A stretch of 64,000 nucleotides of DNA from positions 1 to 64,000 of the forward strand of contig CAIRYK010000070.1 of assembly GCA_903882805.1 (NCBI GenBank). The letters run 5' to 3'. This DNA comes from an uncultured Bacteroidota bacterium. Lineage in GTDB: Bacteria; Bacteroidota; Bacteroidia; Chitinophagales; Chitinophagaceae. Below, piece by piece: positions 9,247-18,165 of the stretch. The notes under the pieces are model-generated. The model worked only from the letters and a program-made list of their open reading frames with translations, did not search any database and was not told where the DNA came from. Numbering within the stretch: the first letter of the stretch is position 1; every line of letters starts with the position of its first letter. The position numbers were made by a program, and so were the translations under genes.

Positions 9247-10503
9247 GTGAACAAAAGTAGTTTTCTAAATAATAATAGCACAAACAAATCCGCCATTGCG
9301 CTCATTTGCATTATCGCTATGGTGGTAGGGTTTATGGTTTCGCGGGTGGTGTTGTCCATTTCCATGTTTCTGTATGGCATCAACGCACTGATAGGCACAA
9401 ACCCAAAAGACTGGCTGAAAAACAAATGGTGGCTTACGGGTATTGCATGGGTGGCGCTATATGCTATAACTTATTTCTGGACAAGCGACAAGGGCAATTT
9501 AGGCGCAAGAATAGAAACTAAGTTACCCTTCCTGATACTGCCGCTTGCTTTTGCCTATGCACCCCGACTCAATCCGCGACAATTGCAAATTATTGCGCTG
9601 GCAATTGGCAGTTTGTTTGTAGTCAGCGCCTGCTACAGTGTTTCGTTCCTCATCCGCAACCCTGCTTACTACATTTGGGGATACAAGGTTTCTCAGATGC
9701 TGCCTACCCTGCCCAAAGAAGATCATATTCGCACCAGCACATCTATGGTATTATATATCATTTGGGTCATTTCCCTCTGGTCATCATTCCCTTCGGGCAC
9801 TGCACGCAGAGCGCTTGCGAGTATTGCTTGTGTATTAGTGGTGTTTCTGCATATACTTGCTGCCAAGAGCGGCTTAGTATCGCTATACCTGTTTCTAGTA
9901 TGCTGGAGCTTTTACATATTGATAAAACAACGTAAACTGGCTGGTTTAATCATAATACTGGGTATACCGTTATTTCTGGCTCTTGCTATCAGGGTAATGC
10001 CTACTTTCAGAGAGCGCGCTAACTATATTGACTACACGTATTTCATGCTTAAGCACAGCGACAAATCAGGTTTGTTTGGCGATCTTTCGCGAATTATTTC
10101 TTACCAACTGGCTATAGATCTCATCAAACAGCATCCCCTTAGAGGGGTTGGGGCCGGTGATGTAAAAACCGAAATGGATACCGCCTACGCCAGAAACTAT
10201 CCCGACTTTCCTGCGTCTGCGAGACTTGTGCCCCACAATCAGTTTCTTACAGTCGCGTTGGGATGCGGCATTCCTGCCATGATTGTATTTGCTATTTGGG
10301 TGTTTATGCCGCTAGGGCTGTTGCGGAACAATAAGCGGAACTTTTTTCTTTTTATGACCTGGTTTATCCTCTTCTTCCAGTTGATGATAGAACCTGTGTT
10401 GGAAGTTCAGCTTGGCGTATTCCTGGTTTTGTTTTTCCTGCTATTGCAAACAACTGCACTACCGCCCCCCGATAATGATTTGTTGCTGAAAGCATATAAA
10501 TAA
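9247..10503 (+). CDS. O-antigen ligase-like polytopic membrane protein
   Basis: This 418-residue inner-membrane protein has about ten to twelve hydrophobic segments and a large extracytoplasmic loop carrying PLRGVGAGDVKTEM and VPHNQFLTVALGCG. The H-N-x-(F/Y)-L arrangement in that loop is the hallmark of the WaaL/Wzy superfamily. It most likely joins or polymerises surface polysaccharide on the periplasmic face. The start is GTG at 9247, and an ATG-less N-terminus is supported by the hydrophobic first segment following directly. It is not in a glycosyltransferase cluster, so WaaL versus Wzy cannot be decided from context. Confidence 0.8.
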   Translation: MNKSSFLNNNSTNKSAIALICIIAMVVGFMVSRVVLSISMFLYGINALIGTNPKDWLKNKWWLTGIAWVALYAITYFWTSDKGNLGARIETKLPFLILPLAFAYAPRLNPRQLQIIALAIGSLFVVSACYSVSFLIRNPAYYIWGYKVSQMLPTLPKEDHIRTSTSMVLYIIWVISLWSSFPSGTARRALASIACVLVVFLHILAAKSGLVSLYLFLVCWSFYILIKQRKLAGLIIILGIPLFLALAIRVMPTFRERANYIDYTYFMLKHSDKSGLFGDLSRIISYQLAIDLIKQHPLRGVGAGDVKTEMDTAYARNYPDFPASARLVPHNQFLTVALGCGIPAMIVFAIWVFMPLGLLRNNKRNFFLFMTWFILFFQLMIEPVLEVQLGVFLVLFFLLLQTTALPPPDNDLLLKAYK

Positions 10504-10621
10504 CAGCGACGAGCACAGTTCCGCCATCTGCACCAACTTTAGCTAATAACCTGGTCTTGATAGAATTTATACATTTCGAAGTATAATTTAGGTGGGCTGC
10601 GCTATTTAGTTCCTATTTTTT

Positions 10622-10629
10622 TATTTTTG
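10622..10629 (+). promoter_or_regulatory. Bacteroidota -7 element upstream of Lon-domain gene
   Basis: TATTTTTG matches TAnnTTTG, 17 nt before the ATG. The -33 position carries CTG (10597-10599, 22-nt spacing) in place of TTG, so it is a moderate match. Confidence 0.4.
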
Positions 10630-10645
10630 GTTTTTTAAATCAGCA

Positions 10646-11278
10646 ATGACCAACTTTATACCCGTCTTTCCGCTAAATATTGTTGTTTTTCCCGGCGAAG
10701 CGCTCAATTTGCACATTTTTGAGCCACGGTATAAGCAAATGATAAGTGAGCGTATCATTGATAAAAAACCTTTTGGCATACCGCCGGTGTTTAACAATCA
10801 ACCAAGCGAACTGGGCGCGCTCATGCATGTTACCGAATTAGTGAAAGAATACGCTAATGGCGAACTGGATATCCGCATAAAAGCAGAAAAGGTATTCAGG
10901 TCGTTGCAGTACATTGATTCCATACCAGATAAATTATACGCTGGCGCAATTGTTACCTACCCAGATAACAGTCTTGTACCCGACGGGAGCAATATAGGCG
11001 CTCAAATTATAAATGAAGTGATGCGCCTTTACAAATTGTTCAATACCTTCGAAAAACTACCCGTATTCGACAAAACGCCCTTATCGTACGATATTGCGCA
11101 TTTGGTGGGGTTAACTCGCGAACAGGAATACGAATTGCTTGGGTTATTTTCTGAGATACAACGAATGGAATATATTAGGCGACATCTCAACAACATAGTA
11201 CCGGTAATTAATGAACTGGAATCCATGAAGGCGCGCGTGCAGATGAACGGTCATTTTAGAAATTTATCGTTAAATTGA
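10646..11278 (+). CDS. Stand-alone Lon N-terminal (LON substrate-binding) domain protein
   Basis: This 210-residue protein is a LON substrate-binding (PUA-like) domain without the AAA+ or protease parts of Lon. The opening block FIPVFPLNIVVFPGEALNLH followed by IFEPRYKQM is diagnostic. The C-terminal half is helical with the typical REQEYELLGLFSEIQRMEYI. Such proteins are widespread and cytoplasmic; a role in substrate recognition for proteolysis is proposed for the family but not shown here. The following secreted-protein gene begins 57 nt downstream on the same strand, so the two may be co-transcribed. Confidence 0.88.
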   Translation: MTNFIPVFPLNIVVFPGEALNLHIFEPRYKQMISERIIDKKPFGIPPVFNNQPSELGALMHVTELVKEYANGELDIRIKAEKVFRSLQYIDSIPDKLYAGAIVTYPDNSLVPDGSNIGAQIINEVMRLYKLFNTFEKLPVFDKTPLSYDIAHLVGLTREQEYELLGLFSEIQRMEYIRRHLNNIVPVINELESMKARVQMNGHFRNLSLN

Positions 11279-11334
11279 ACCGATCCAGCAGACAAGATTT
11301 AATATTACTAAACAACAGCTACCCATTTTTAAAA

Positions 11335-12129
11335 ATGAAATTTTCTATATCGACACTATGCCTTATCCTCTGTATTATTACCAACATACGCGCACAAAGC
11401 TATGAAGATGCCGATACACGCTTGGCAGCCTATTTCGACAAAATGGATTATTGGTGGCAGTATTGCTACAAAGACAGAACTGATAAAAAAGTAGATTCGT
11501 TGCGCAATTCAGGTGGGCGCATATACGACTATGTAGAAAATATCATCCTAAAATCACCAACTGCATTAACTGCCGAGTTCCCTTTAGCTAAAGAAAAAGG
11601 CCTTCATTACGTAACCGCCGATAACGGTCTGTTCCGCATTTATTCCTGGCAAGCCAAAATGGAAGGTCATGAAACGCCGCGCCTCGAATTCAGAGATATT
11701 GCCGGATATACAATTACGTCAGGTCGCAAGTACCGCGATATTTCGAACGGGTCGGAGGGTGGCTTTTGCACCAACATCACCACCATCCGCACAGTAGACT
11801 CGAGCGTAGTATATGTTGCCAACTACTACTCAATAGAAAATGGCGAGAAACTGGAAACACTGAAAGCCTACTCCGTAATTGATAATTACCTAAAGGAAAT
11901 ATCTGTGTTCCAGAATGGAGAAAAAATACCCAAACAGCTTTGGTGCCAGTATACTGTGCCGCTCAATAACGCTATGGAGTCGCTACCGGCTATCCACTTC
12001 AACGATGAAAAAACCAAGCTATATGTACCCATCGTAGAAACACAAGGCGAGCGTCAGGTATTAACCGGCAAATTTATGGTCTACATATTCAATGGCTACC
12101 TGTTTGTTTACGTTAAAGACGCTCAATAA
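11335..12129 (+). CDS. Secreted protein of unknown function
   Basis: I do not recognise a family. ATG 11335 is chosen over an upstream TTG (11275) because it begins a clean signal peptide, MKFSISTLCLILCIITNIRAQ, with cleavage after RAQ. The mature part (~243 residues) is mixed alpha/beta with aromatic-rich segments (YWWQYCYKD) and only two or three cysteines. There is no lipobox, no transmembrane segment and no T9SS sorting domain, so it is probably periplasmic. It follows the Lon-domain gene closely and is convergent with mntH, 21 bp away. Confidence 0.6.
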   Translation: MKFSISTLCLILCIITNIRAQSYEDADTRLAAYFDKMDYWWQYCYKDRTDKKVDSLRNSGGRIYDYVENIILKSPTALTAEFPLAKEKGLHYVTADNGLFRIYSWQAKMEGHETPRLEFRDIAGYTITSGRKYRDISNGSEGGFCTNITTIRTVDSSVVYVANYYSIENGEKLETLKAYSVIDNYLKEISVFQNGEKIPKQLWCQYTVPLNNAMESLPAIHFNDEKTKLYVPIVETQGERQVLTGKFMVYIFNGYLFVYVKDAQ

Positions 12130-12150
12130 ACACAATTCCCTGACGACTTG

Positions 12151-13485
12151 CTAAAAAATGGTGTCGTATAGCAAGTACAGATTGAGCGATAGTATTATTG
12201 CTGCCACTACCCCAACCAAAGCCTTTAGTCCAGAGCTATTGGCAAACTGTCCCATCTTGGCCTTGTCGTTGGTAAACGCCACAAGCGGAATCACAGCAAA
12301 ACTCAGCTGCATGGAGAGAATAACCTGACTCAGTACCAGCAAACTGGCAATACCTTTTTCGCCATACAATACCGTTACAATCATTGCCGGCACAATAGCT
12401 ATAGCCCTTGTTATCAGGCGGCGCACCCAGGGCTTGAGTTTGATGTTCAGAAAACCTTCCATTACTATTTGGCCGGCAAGGGTGCCGGTGAGCGTTGAAT
12501 TCTGACCAGAGGCCAGTAATGCAATGGCAAAAATGGCGCTGGCGGCTGATGCGCCCAACACAGGGTCGAGCAGCTTATATGCATCTGTAATGTCGGCTAC
12601 GTCCTGATGTCCCGTTTTGTGAAAAGCGGCCGAAGCAACAATAAGTATGGCAGCATTGATGAAAAATGCGAATAAAAGTGACACGGTACTGTCTATGGTC
12701 GCAAACTTAATGGCCATTTTCTTGCCTGTTTCGTTACGCTCGTAGTTGCGGGTCTGCACAATGCTGGAATGCAGATACAAATTGTGCGGCATAACCGTTG
12801 CGCCCAAAATACCAATAGCTATATACAGCATAGATGGATTGGCAACTATTTCAGGAGTTGGTATAAGTCCCTTAAGTATAGGAAACATGGCCGGGTGCGA
12901 AGCAATTATTTCGTAACCAAAACAGGCAAGTATGACGAATATGAGCGACGCCACTATACTCTCTATCATACGGAAGCCCTTGTTTTGAAAAAACAAAAGA
13001 ACGAGTACATCGGCAGCGGTTATCATTACGCCCCATATCAGCGGTATGTGAAATAATAAATGCAATGCCAATGCAGCGCCTATTACCTCGGCCAAATCGC
13101 AGGCTGCTATAGCCGCCTCGCACAATAACCAGAGCACAAAACTCACCCGCGGACTATAATGATCGCTACATGCCTGAGCAAGATCGCGCTCAGCCACAAT
13201 ACCCAACTTCAACGCCAGATACTGTAATATAATGGCAAAAAAATTGGATATCAATATCACAGATAACAAACTGTACCCAAACTGTGCTCCGCCCGCTATA
13301 TCGGTAGCCCAGTTGCCGGGGTCCATGTAGCCTACAGCCACCATTAGTCCTGGTCCGGCAAAAGCCATAAGTTTTTTACCAAAACTACCATTTACCGGCA
13401 CCTTTACCGACGAAAACACCTCTGCAAGGCTTTTGCCGCTACTTTCTTTACGCCATGCTTTCTTCACTTTATGTTCAGTACTCAC
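12151..13485 (-). CDS. mntH: Nramp-family Mn(II)/divalent metal transporter MntH
   Basis: This 444-residue proton-coupled importer of Mn2+ (also Fe2+) sits in the inner membrane. TM1 carries MDPGNW (Asp55, Asn58) and TM6 carries VMPHNLYLHS (Met232), the residues that coordinate the metal in Nramp structures. About eleven transmembrane segments follow a 35-residue cytoplasmic N-terminus. The start is GTG 13485. It lies 71 bp downstream of a TonB-dependent receptor on the same strand, and a divergent MntR-type repressor lies beyond that. No separate DtxR-like box is seen in the 71-bp gap, so it is probably transcribed from the receptor promoter. Transport of Mn specifically is inferred from context plus family. 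Confidence 0.93.
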   Translation of the reverse strand: MSTEHKVKKAWRKESSGKSLAEVFSSVKVPVNGSFGKKLMAFAGPGLMVAVGYMDPGNWATDIAGGAQFGYSLLSVILISNFFAIILQYLALKLGIVAERDLAQACSDHYSPRVSFVLWLLCEAAIAACDLAEVIGAALALHLLFHIPLIWGVMITAADVLVLLFFQNKGFRMIESIVASLIFVILACFGYEIIASHPAMFPILKGLIPTPEIVANPSMLYIAIGILGATVMPHNLYLHSSIVQTRNYERNETGKKMAIKFATIDSTVSLLFAFFINAAILIVASAAFHKTGHQDVADITDAYKLLDPVLGASAASAIFAIALLASGQNSTLTGTLAGQIVMEGFLNIKLKPWVRRLITRAIAIVPAMIVTVLYGEKGIASLLVLSQVILSMQLSFAVIPLVAFTNDKAKMGQFANSSGLKALVGVVAAIILSLNLYLLYDTIF

Positions 13486-13556
13486 TTAGTTTTATTTTTA
13501 TTTCCTCAGCGTATAGTTGCTTTGAGCGCCCTGCCGCCAGACACTGCTACTATAAT

Positions 13557-16022
13557 TTAAAACGGCACAACTACCTTTACACTCAGGTTTCTGCCCATGT
13601 TATAAATCCCGCTTTTGCCGTTTGGTGTAGCATTGTAATATTCAAAATACTTTAACCTATTCATATTGCTCTGGTAAGCGACATCAGTAATATTCTCTGC
13701 CTGAAAAAAGACCTTGAATAACTCGTTCCCATTTTTCTTATTAATTGTGGCGCCACAACCAGCCCCTAACAACGTATAAGCATTTGTAGGCGTTTCTGTG
13801 TTGTCTACTCCGTAGTAGTGATTTTGGGCTGCATTATATGCCATGCTTACTCTAAAATACATACCCGACACACATCCAATTCTATTTTTAACTACAGCCT
13901 TTACCTCGCTCTTTACCTGTAGCGGCGGTACAAATGGCAAATAGCGCGCAGCATTCCCATATTGAGCTATCATCGTATTATTTCGGTTGAGCCCTTCCAC
14001 GTAGGCAATACTATTATCCCACTTTAGCCAGGGTGTCGCAGCGGGTTGCATATTTATACTTACCTCGCCGCCATACAGTTGCGCGCGCGATTGCTGAAAC
14101 TGATAGGTAATGTTGCCCGGGGCAATAACCACCGGCGCGCCGTTGGCGTCGTACAGCTTGCCCATGTATATGAAGTTGTAAATATTATTATTAAAAACCT
14201 CAACACTTACATCAAGGTCTTTGAATGAACTAATAAGACCTAAATCCTCCTGTAATGCAAACTCGGGTTCGAAATTCCTATTACCCATATACACAATATG
14301 TGCGCCGGGATCTAAACCGTTTGAGCCAGACTCCGTAATGTTGGGCGCCCTGTAGCCGCGAGCAACATTGGCTTTTACCACAATTTTATCCGTACAATTG
14401 TAAGTAGCTCCTACACTACCCGATACGCCGGAATATTGCCTGCTAAACGACGGAAACTGCAGGCTAGCGCCGGCTACAGCTCCGCTCTTGGCCTGTTCGG
14501 TAAATCCTGTAGATTGGTTATACACCACATAAAAGTCGTTCCAGTTTACATTGCGTAAATCGTAACGTAGTCCACCAGAAATATCTAAACGCCCCACAGA
14601 TTTTTTAGCATACATAAACACACCCATGTCGAGCAAGTCGTAGCCGGGAATAGGGAAGTCGGTAGCAGCGCCGTGCAGATTATTTTGATACATGCCATTT
14701 ACCCCTACGCTTGCCGCATATCCGCGCCACAATGGCGCATTGTATTTCACATCGTAATTGAAAGTATTCAATACCACATTAAGGCCGGGTTGATTGGGCA
14801 TAGTAGGATGGTTGTACTCTCTGCGCACACTCTGCTGAAACCCCATCGTTGCCTGCAGTTCTCCTGTTTCACCCAGATTAAACGTATTGTGTGTGTAAAC
14901 TCTGTAATGCTGTATTCGCTGATGTAGCGCAGCTATGTTATAACTTCTTAAGTCGGCATCAGTAACTACTGGTCTGTGCTTAATATTATCATTGACAGCT
15001 TCTTGCGTTTGCATTGTAAACCTGCGCGTTAATGAATCTCTGCTACCATCTGGTATTTCCTGCCAGTTATCATACAATGTTGCCGATAGCAGGCTCTTAC
15101 CCCACTTCTTTTCTACGCCGGCGGTAGCTGCTATATTGTATTCTTTAAAACCGGTATTATAAACCAGTCCATCTACTTTGTTTTGATAGTCGTGTGCCAT
15201 TTTTTGCGACGCTCTAAATTGGAAACCCCAATCGCCCTTTTTATAGCCCATTCCCAGCGACGCGCCTATCATTCCATTATTGGTATGGTAGCCTACCTCC
15301 GCATCGCCTTTAAGCTTACCATCCATTCCTTTCGGAAAATAGGGAATCATATTAATTACTCCTGCCAGTGCATCGCTGCCGTAGATCAGGCTCGCTGGTC
15401 CTTTTACCACTTCTGCCCGCTCTACGCCATACTGATCTAACTCTATGCCATGCTCATCGCCCCATTGTTGCCCCTCTTGCCGTAGCCCGTCGTACATACA
15501 CAACACCCGATTATAGCCCAATCCACGAATGAAAGGTTTAGAAATATTAGGACCGGTAGTAACCGCATTTACACCTGCTACGCCCTGCGCTATTGCATCT
15601 ATAATATTGTTGTTAATATTCGTTTCCATTTCCTTACGCGATAGCGCAACAATAGGTATTGGGCTTTTGCGCAATTCTGTTCCCCGCGCCATACCGGTCA
15701 CAACAATCTCGTTCAGTTTTGAGGGTGTTCGCTCCAATTTTATTACCAACGATACAGTGTCGGTACCGGCAGGAATGCTGTTTCGGACCGTAGTGTATCC
15801 AATTACAGAGGTAACCAATTCGAAAGCAGAGGAAGGGGCGGTCGTTATCAGGTAGGCGCCTTTCTCATTTGTTGTAGCTCCTGTGTGGGTTCCTGCTACT
15901 ACTACAGTAGCAAATTCCACAGGTATCCGCTCTGATAATACGCGCCCTCTTACAACCCTGTTTTGAGCGAAAACAGGCAATGAAATAAGAGAAAAAAAGG
16001 CAATGAAGAGTTTTGTGTTCAC
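13557..16022 (-). CDS. TonB-dependent outer-membrane receptor, candidate manganese importer
   Basis: This 821-residue receptor begins with a signal peptide ending VFAQ. Then come a carboxypeptidase-regulatory-like domain (about residues 22-100), a linker with the TonB-box-like EIVVTGMARG, and a plug domain with FIRGLGYNRVLCMYDGLRQ and VKGPASLIYGSDALAGVINM. The C-terminal 22-strand barrel ends in aromatic residue Phe. The start is GTG 16022. There is no SusD partner, so a small substrate is likely. It is the first gene of an operon with mntH and faces an MntR-type repressor across a DtxR-like box. I infer import of manganese, free or chelated, across the outer membrane. A heme or siderophore role cannot be excluded. 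Confidence 0.85.
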   Translation of the reverse strand: MNTKLFIAFFSLISLPVFAQNRVVRGRVLSERIPVEFATVVVAGTHTGATTNEKGAYLITTAPSSAFELVTSVIGYTTVRNSIPAGTDTVSLVIKLERTPSKLNEIVVTGMARGTELRKSPIPIVALSRKEMETNINNNIIDAIAQGVAGVNAVTTGPNISKPFIRGLGYNRVLCMYDGLRQEGQQWGDEHGIELDQYGVERAEVVKGPASLIYGSDALAGVINMIPYFPKGMDGKLKGDAEVGYHTNNGMIGASLGMGYKKGDWGFQFRASQKMAHDYQNKVDGLVYNTGFKEYNIAATAGVEKKWGKSLLSATLYDNWQEIPDGSRDSLTRRFTMQTQEAVNDNIKHRPVVTDADLRSYNIAALHQRIQHYRVYTHNTFNLGETGELQATMGFQQSVRREYNHPTMPNQPGLNVVLNTFNYDVKYNAPLWRGYAASVGVNGMYQNNLHGAATDFPIPGYDLLDMGVFMYAKKSVGRLDISGGLRYDLRNVNWNDFYVVYNQSTGFTEQAKSGAVAGASLQFPSFSRQYSGVSGSVGATYNCTDKIVVKANVARGYRAPNITESGSNGLDPGAHIVYMGNRNFEPEFALQEDLGLISSFKDLDVSVEVFNNNIYNFIYMGKLYDANGAPVVIAPGNITYQFQQSRAQLYGGEVSINMQPAATPWLKWDNSIAYVEGLNRNNTMIAQYGNAARYLPFVPPLQVKSEVKAVVKNRIGCVSGMYFRVSMAYNAAQNHYYGVDNTETPTNAYTLLGAGCGATINKKNGNELFKVFFQAENITDVAYQSNMNRLKYFEYYNATPNGKSGIYNMGRNLSVKVVVPF

Positions 16023-16081
16023 AGTAAAAAGAAATACAGAACAAACTTAAAACAATTACACCACTTACCAAACAAATATTA

Positions 16082-16095
16082 TTAGGCACACCTAA
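16082..16095. promoter_or_regulatory. DtxR/MntR-family operator (TTAGG-N4-CCTAA)
   Basis: TTAGGCACACCTAA is a perfect 5-bp inverted repeat with a 4-nt spacer. It matches the core of the DtxR box (TTAGG-TTAG-CCTAA) exactly in both arms. It lies between the divergent receptor (start 16022) and repressor (start 16147). On the minus strand an AATATTTG sequence resembling a -7 element lies just beside it. Binding would block both promoters. Confidence 0.7.
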
Positions 16096-16146
16096 CTTTT
16101 ATAATTTTAACGCTTTTTCAATAACTTTACACACTCCCAATAATTT

Positions 16147-16809
16147 ATGCAAACACTTTCAGAAGAAAACTACTTAAAAATTATTTATAACCTTGAAATA
16201 AAGGGTTTGAAAAAGATAACGCCTACTGCTATTTCGGAGGCGTTAAACAATAACCCGGCATCGGTAGTAGATATGCTTAAGAAACTGGATGAAAAGAAAT
16301 TGTTGGAATACGAAAAAGCGAAGGGAGTAAAACTTACAGATAAGGGTAAAAATATAGGTATACAAATTGTGCGTAAGCACAGGCTATGGGAAGCTTTTTT
16401 GCTCGACAAGCTGGGCTATGGCTGGGATGAGGTGCACGATATTGCAGAGCAGCTGGAACATGTGCAACACCCTACCCTTGCAGATAGACTGGATGAATTT
16501 TTGGGCTTTCCTAAATACGACCCGCATGGCGACCCAATACCAAAAGCAAATGGAGAAACAGCAGCTACCTACAAAACGCTGCTTGCCGAGCTGGAAGCCG
16601 GCAAAACCTGCCGTGTGGTAGCCGTAAAAGACACCAGCCCTGCATTTTTGCAATACCTTAAAAAGCTGAATATTGGAATTGGTGCAAAGATCACCATTGT
16701 TGAAAAAATCAGTTTCGACAACTCAATTGTTATCATTGCCGATAAAGAGGGTCAATCTACTGTGTCGAATATTTTTGCAGAGAACCTTGTGGTCAACGAA
16801 ACGCTTTAA
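16147..16809 (+). CDS. mntR: DtxR/MntR-family metal-dependent repressor with FeoA-like domain
   Basis: This 220-residue regulator has an N-terminal winged helix (residues 1-65, recognition segment NNNPASVVDMLKKL), a dimerisation and metal-binding domain (66-140) and a C-terminal SH3/FeoA-like domain (~150-220). Against DtxR, His78, Glu82, His97, Glu104 and His105 are kept. The iron-type Cys102 is replaced by Glu101 as in manganese-type MntR, and Met10 by Asn8. DPHGDPIP follows at 125-132. These oxygen ligands favour Mn2+. With metal bound it should repress the divergent receptor-mntH operon and probably itself through the box at 16082. Alignment was done by eye. Confidence 0.88.
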   Translation: MQTLSEENYLKIIYNLEIKGLKKITPTAISEALNNNPASVVDMLKKLDEKKLLEYEKAKGVKLTDKGKNIGIQIVRKHRLWEAFLLDKLGYGWDEVHDIAEQLEHVQHPTLADRLDEFLGFPKYDPHGDPIPKANGETAATYKTLLAELEAGKTCRVVAVKDTSPAFLQYLKKLNIGIGAKITIVEKISFDNSIVIIADKEGQSTVSNIFAENLVVNETL

Positions 16810-16822
16810 GAGCGCTCATTTA

Positions 16823-17227
16823 CTATTTCTTAGGCTTGGCCAACCACTCAGTGACTTTAGGAATCATGTAGTTATAAATAGTATCCAGCTCGTCGGGATG
16901 ATTTTTATACCATGCAAGGCTTTCTAAAAATTCATCTTGAGTTATTTTATGGTGGGCAAAAATCTCTTGATAGTATACGGCCAGTGAATCGTAGTTTTTG
17001 GTTCCGCCCCTATGCAAGCTGTCTTTAACCATTATACAATAAGCTTCAGCAAGGTTTATATCCAGCAACGTTTGTTTCATTTCTTCCGCAGGCATATGTC
17101 CTGCAATTTTATTTTTACAGCCGCCAACCGCCACTAATAGCGATAGCGCAACCACAACCACAGTTACCAAATTGCACAGACCAATACCTTGCCCTGCTGC
17201 CGAGTTATTTTTTTGCAAGAATGCCAT
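16823..17227 (-). CDS. DUF4296 lipoprotein
   Basis: This 134-residue Bacteroidota-specific DUF4296 protein has a long N-terminal hydrophobic segment ending LLVAVGGC, an acceptable lipobox with Cys37. It follows with the family's helical pattern: MPAEEMKQTLLDINLAEAY, then YQEIFAHHKITQDEFLESLAWY and a closing Tyr-rich helix. It is probably anchored to the periplasmic face of an envelope membrane. Function is unknown. It is third in a coaBC-porD-DUF4296 gene string with a 17-bp gap after porD. The 36 residues before the Cys make the signal peptide unusually long, so an internal start is possible. Confidence 0.75.
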   Translation of the reverse strand: MAFLQKNNSAAGQGIGLCNLVTVVVVALSLLVAVGGCKNKIAGHMPAEEMKQTLLDINLAEAYCIMVKDSLHRGGTKNYDSLAVYYQEIFAHHKITQDEFLESLAWYKNHPDELDTIYNYMIPKVTEWLAKPKK

Positions 17228-17244
17228 ACTTATTTTTGAGCGAT

Positions 17245-18165
17245 TTATTTTAGTGCGCTGTATTTGGGCGCATTGGGTACATCCAGCGCATTGAGTAGCG
17301 TTATGTATTGCTGCCTTTCCAACTTTGGAGCTTGTGCAAGCAAGTGTAAAATCTCGTCGCTTTTAGCGTTAAAAAAATACTGTATCAATACGGAGCTTGG
17401 ATTCTCTCTGTTTACCTGAAATAGCTTTTTAATGTTTACCAATATTCTGCTCCTGCCCTCGTTCGGCTTCACATACATGCTATCAAGCCCTTCGCGGTGC
17501 ATGGTATACCAATACCGCCTGACGTCTTCAAACCTTGTATTCAGCAATTGATCGGTAAGCCAGTATCGGTTTCTATTGTTTTCAACAGATTTCCAACCTG
17601 TAATACCCTTGCCTTCGGGGGCATTATTAACTACATTCTGCGCTTTTTTAAACATTGCCGTGCCGCCAAGGGGCGAAAAGCTATCATTATCAAGACCAAT
17701 GATTAGGTAAGCGTAATAGGCCAGTATCGCTGTTAAATTGGCAGACATAGGCTCACTCCCCGAAACCTGATTATCATCAAAACGCATAGGGCTAAACTGT
17801 GTGTAGCGGAAAATAAAATCCTTATCTACATAGTTCATTATAGTTGTGTTGTACGATGAGTTATATACTGGACGCGATGCCTGAATATTGATAGTGGCCC
17901 CGTATGCATCCACATCACCGTTTACATTATTACCGGTCAGATTAATGAGCATTGTGCATTCTATCTTCTCATTAGCCTGATAATCATCATTGGTCCACTT
18001 ATGCGAATTCATAAAGTCATTGATCGACTTCTCCATTCCTACAAACACCTGCTTGTCTACGCCCGTAATTTTATCGTGCCGCAGCGTCACCTTGCAGTTC
18101 AGTTCCTGAGCTGCTGCATTCAGCAAGCTGCCGCACACTAATAAAACACTAAACAGTAGTTTCAT
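17245..18165 (-). CDS. porD: DUF4835 / type IX secretion-associated protein PorD
   Basis: This 306-residue secreted protein has a signal peptide cleaved after NAAAQ. It matches the DUF4835/PorD family in its opening (ELNCKVTLRHDKITGVDKQV), the central FRYTQFSPMRFDDNQVSG, YAYLIIGLDNDSFSPLGG, and the MYVKPNEGRSRIL block. PorD is linked to type IX secretion in Porphyromonas; its exact role is not settled. The gene overlaps the end of coaBC by 17 bp, a linkage common in Bacteroidota. The gldKLMN core is only 5 kb away. Length is normal for the family. Confidence 0.82.
   Translation of the reverse strand: MKLLFSVLLVCGSLLNAAAQELNCKVTLRHDKITGVDKQVFVGMEKSINDFMNSHKWTNDDYQANEKIECTMLINLTGNNVNGDVDAYGATINIQASRPVYNSSYNTTIMNYVDKDFIFRYTQFSPMRFDDNQVSGSEPMSANLTAILAYYAYLIIGLDNDSFSPLGGTAMFKKAQNVVNNAPEGKGITGWKSVENNRNRYWLTDQLLNTRFEDVRRYWYTMHREGLDSMYVKPNEGRSRILVNIKKLFQVNRENPSSVLIQYFFNAKSDEILHLLAQAPKLERQQYITLLNALDVPNAPKYSALK

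Noticed and set aside
13486-13556. Possible second DtxR box before mntH
   Set aside because: No TTAGG/CCTAA pair is present in the 71-bp gap, so mntH was assigned to the upstream promoter.
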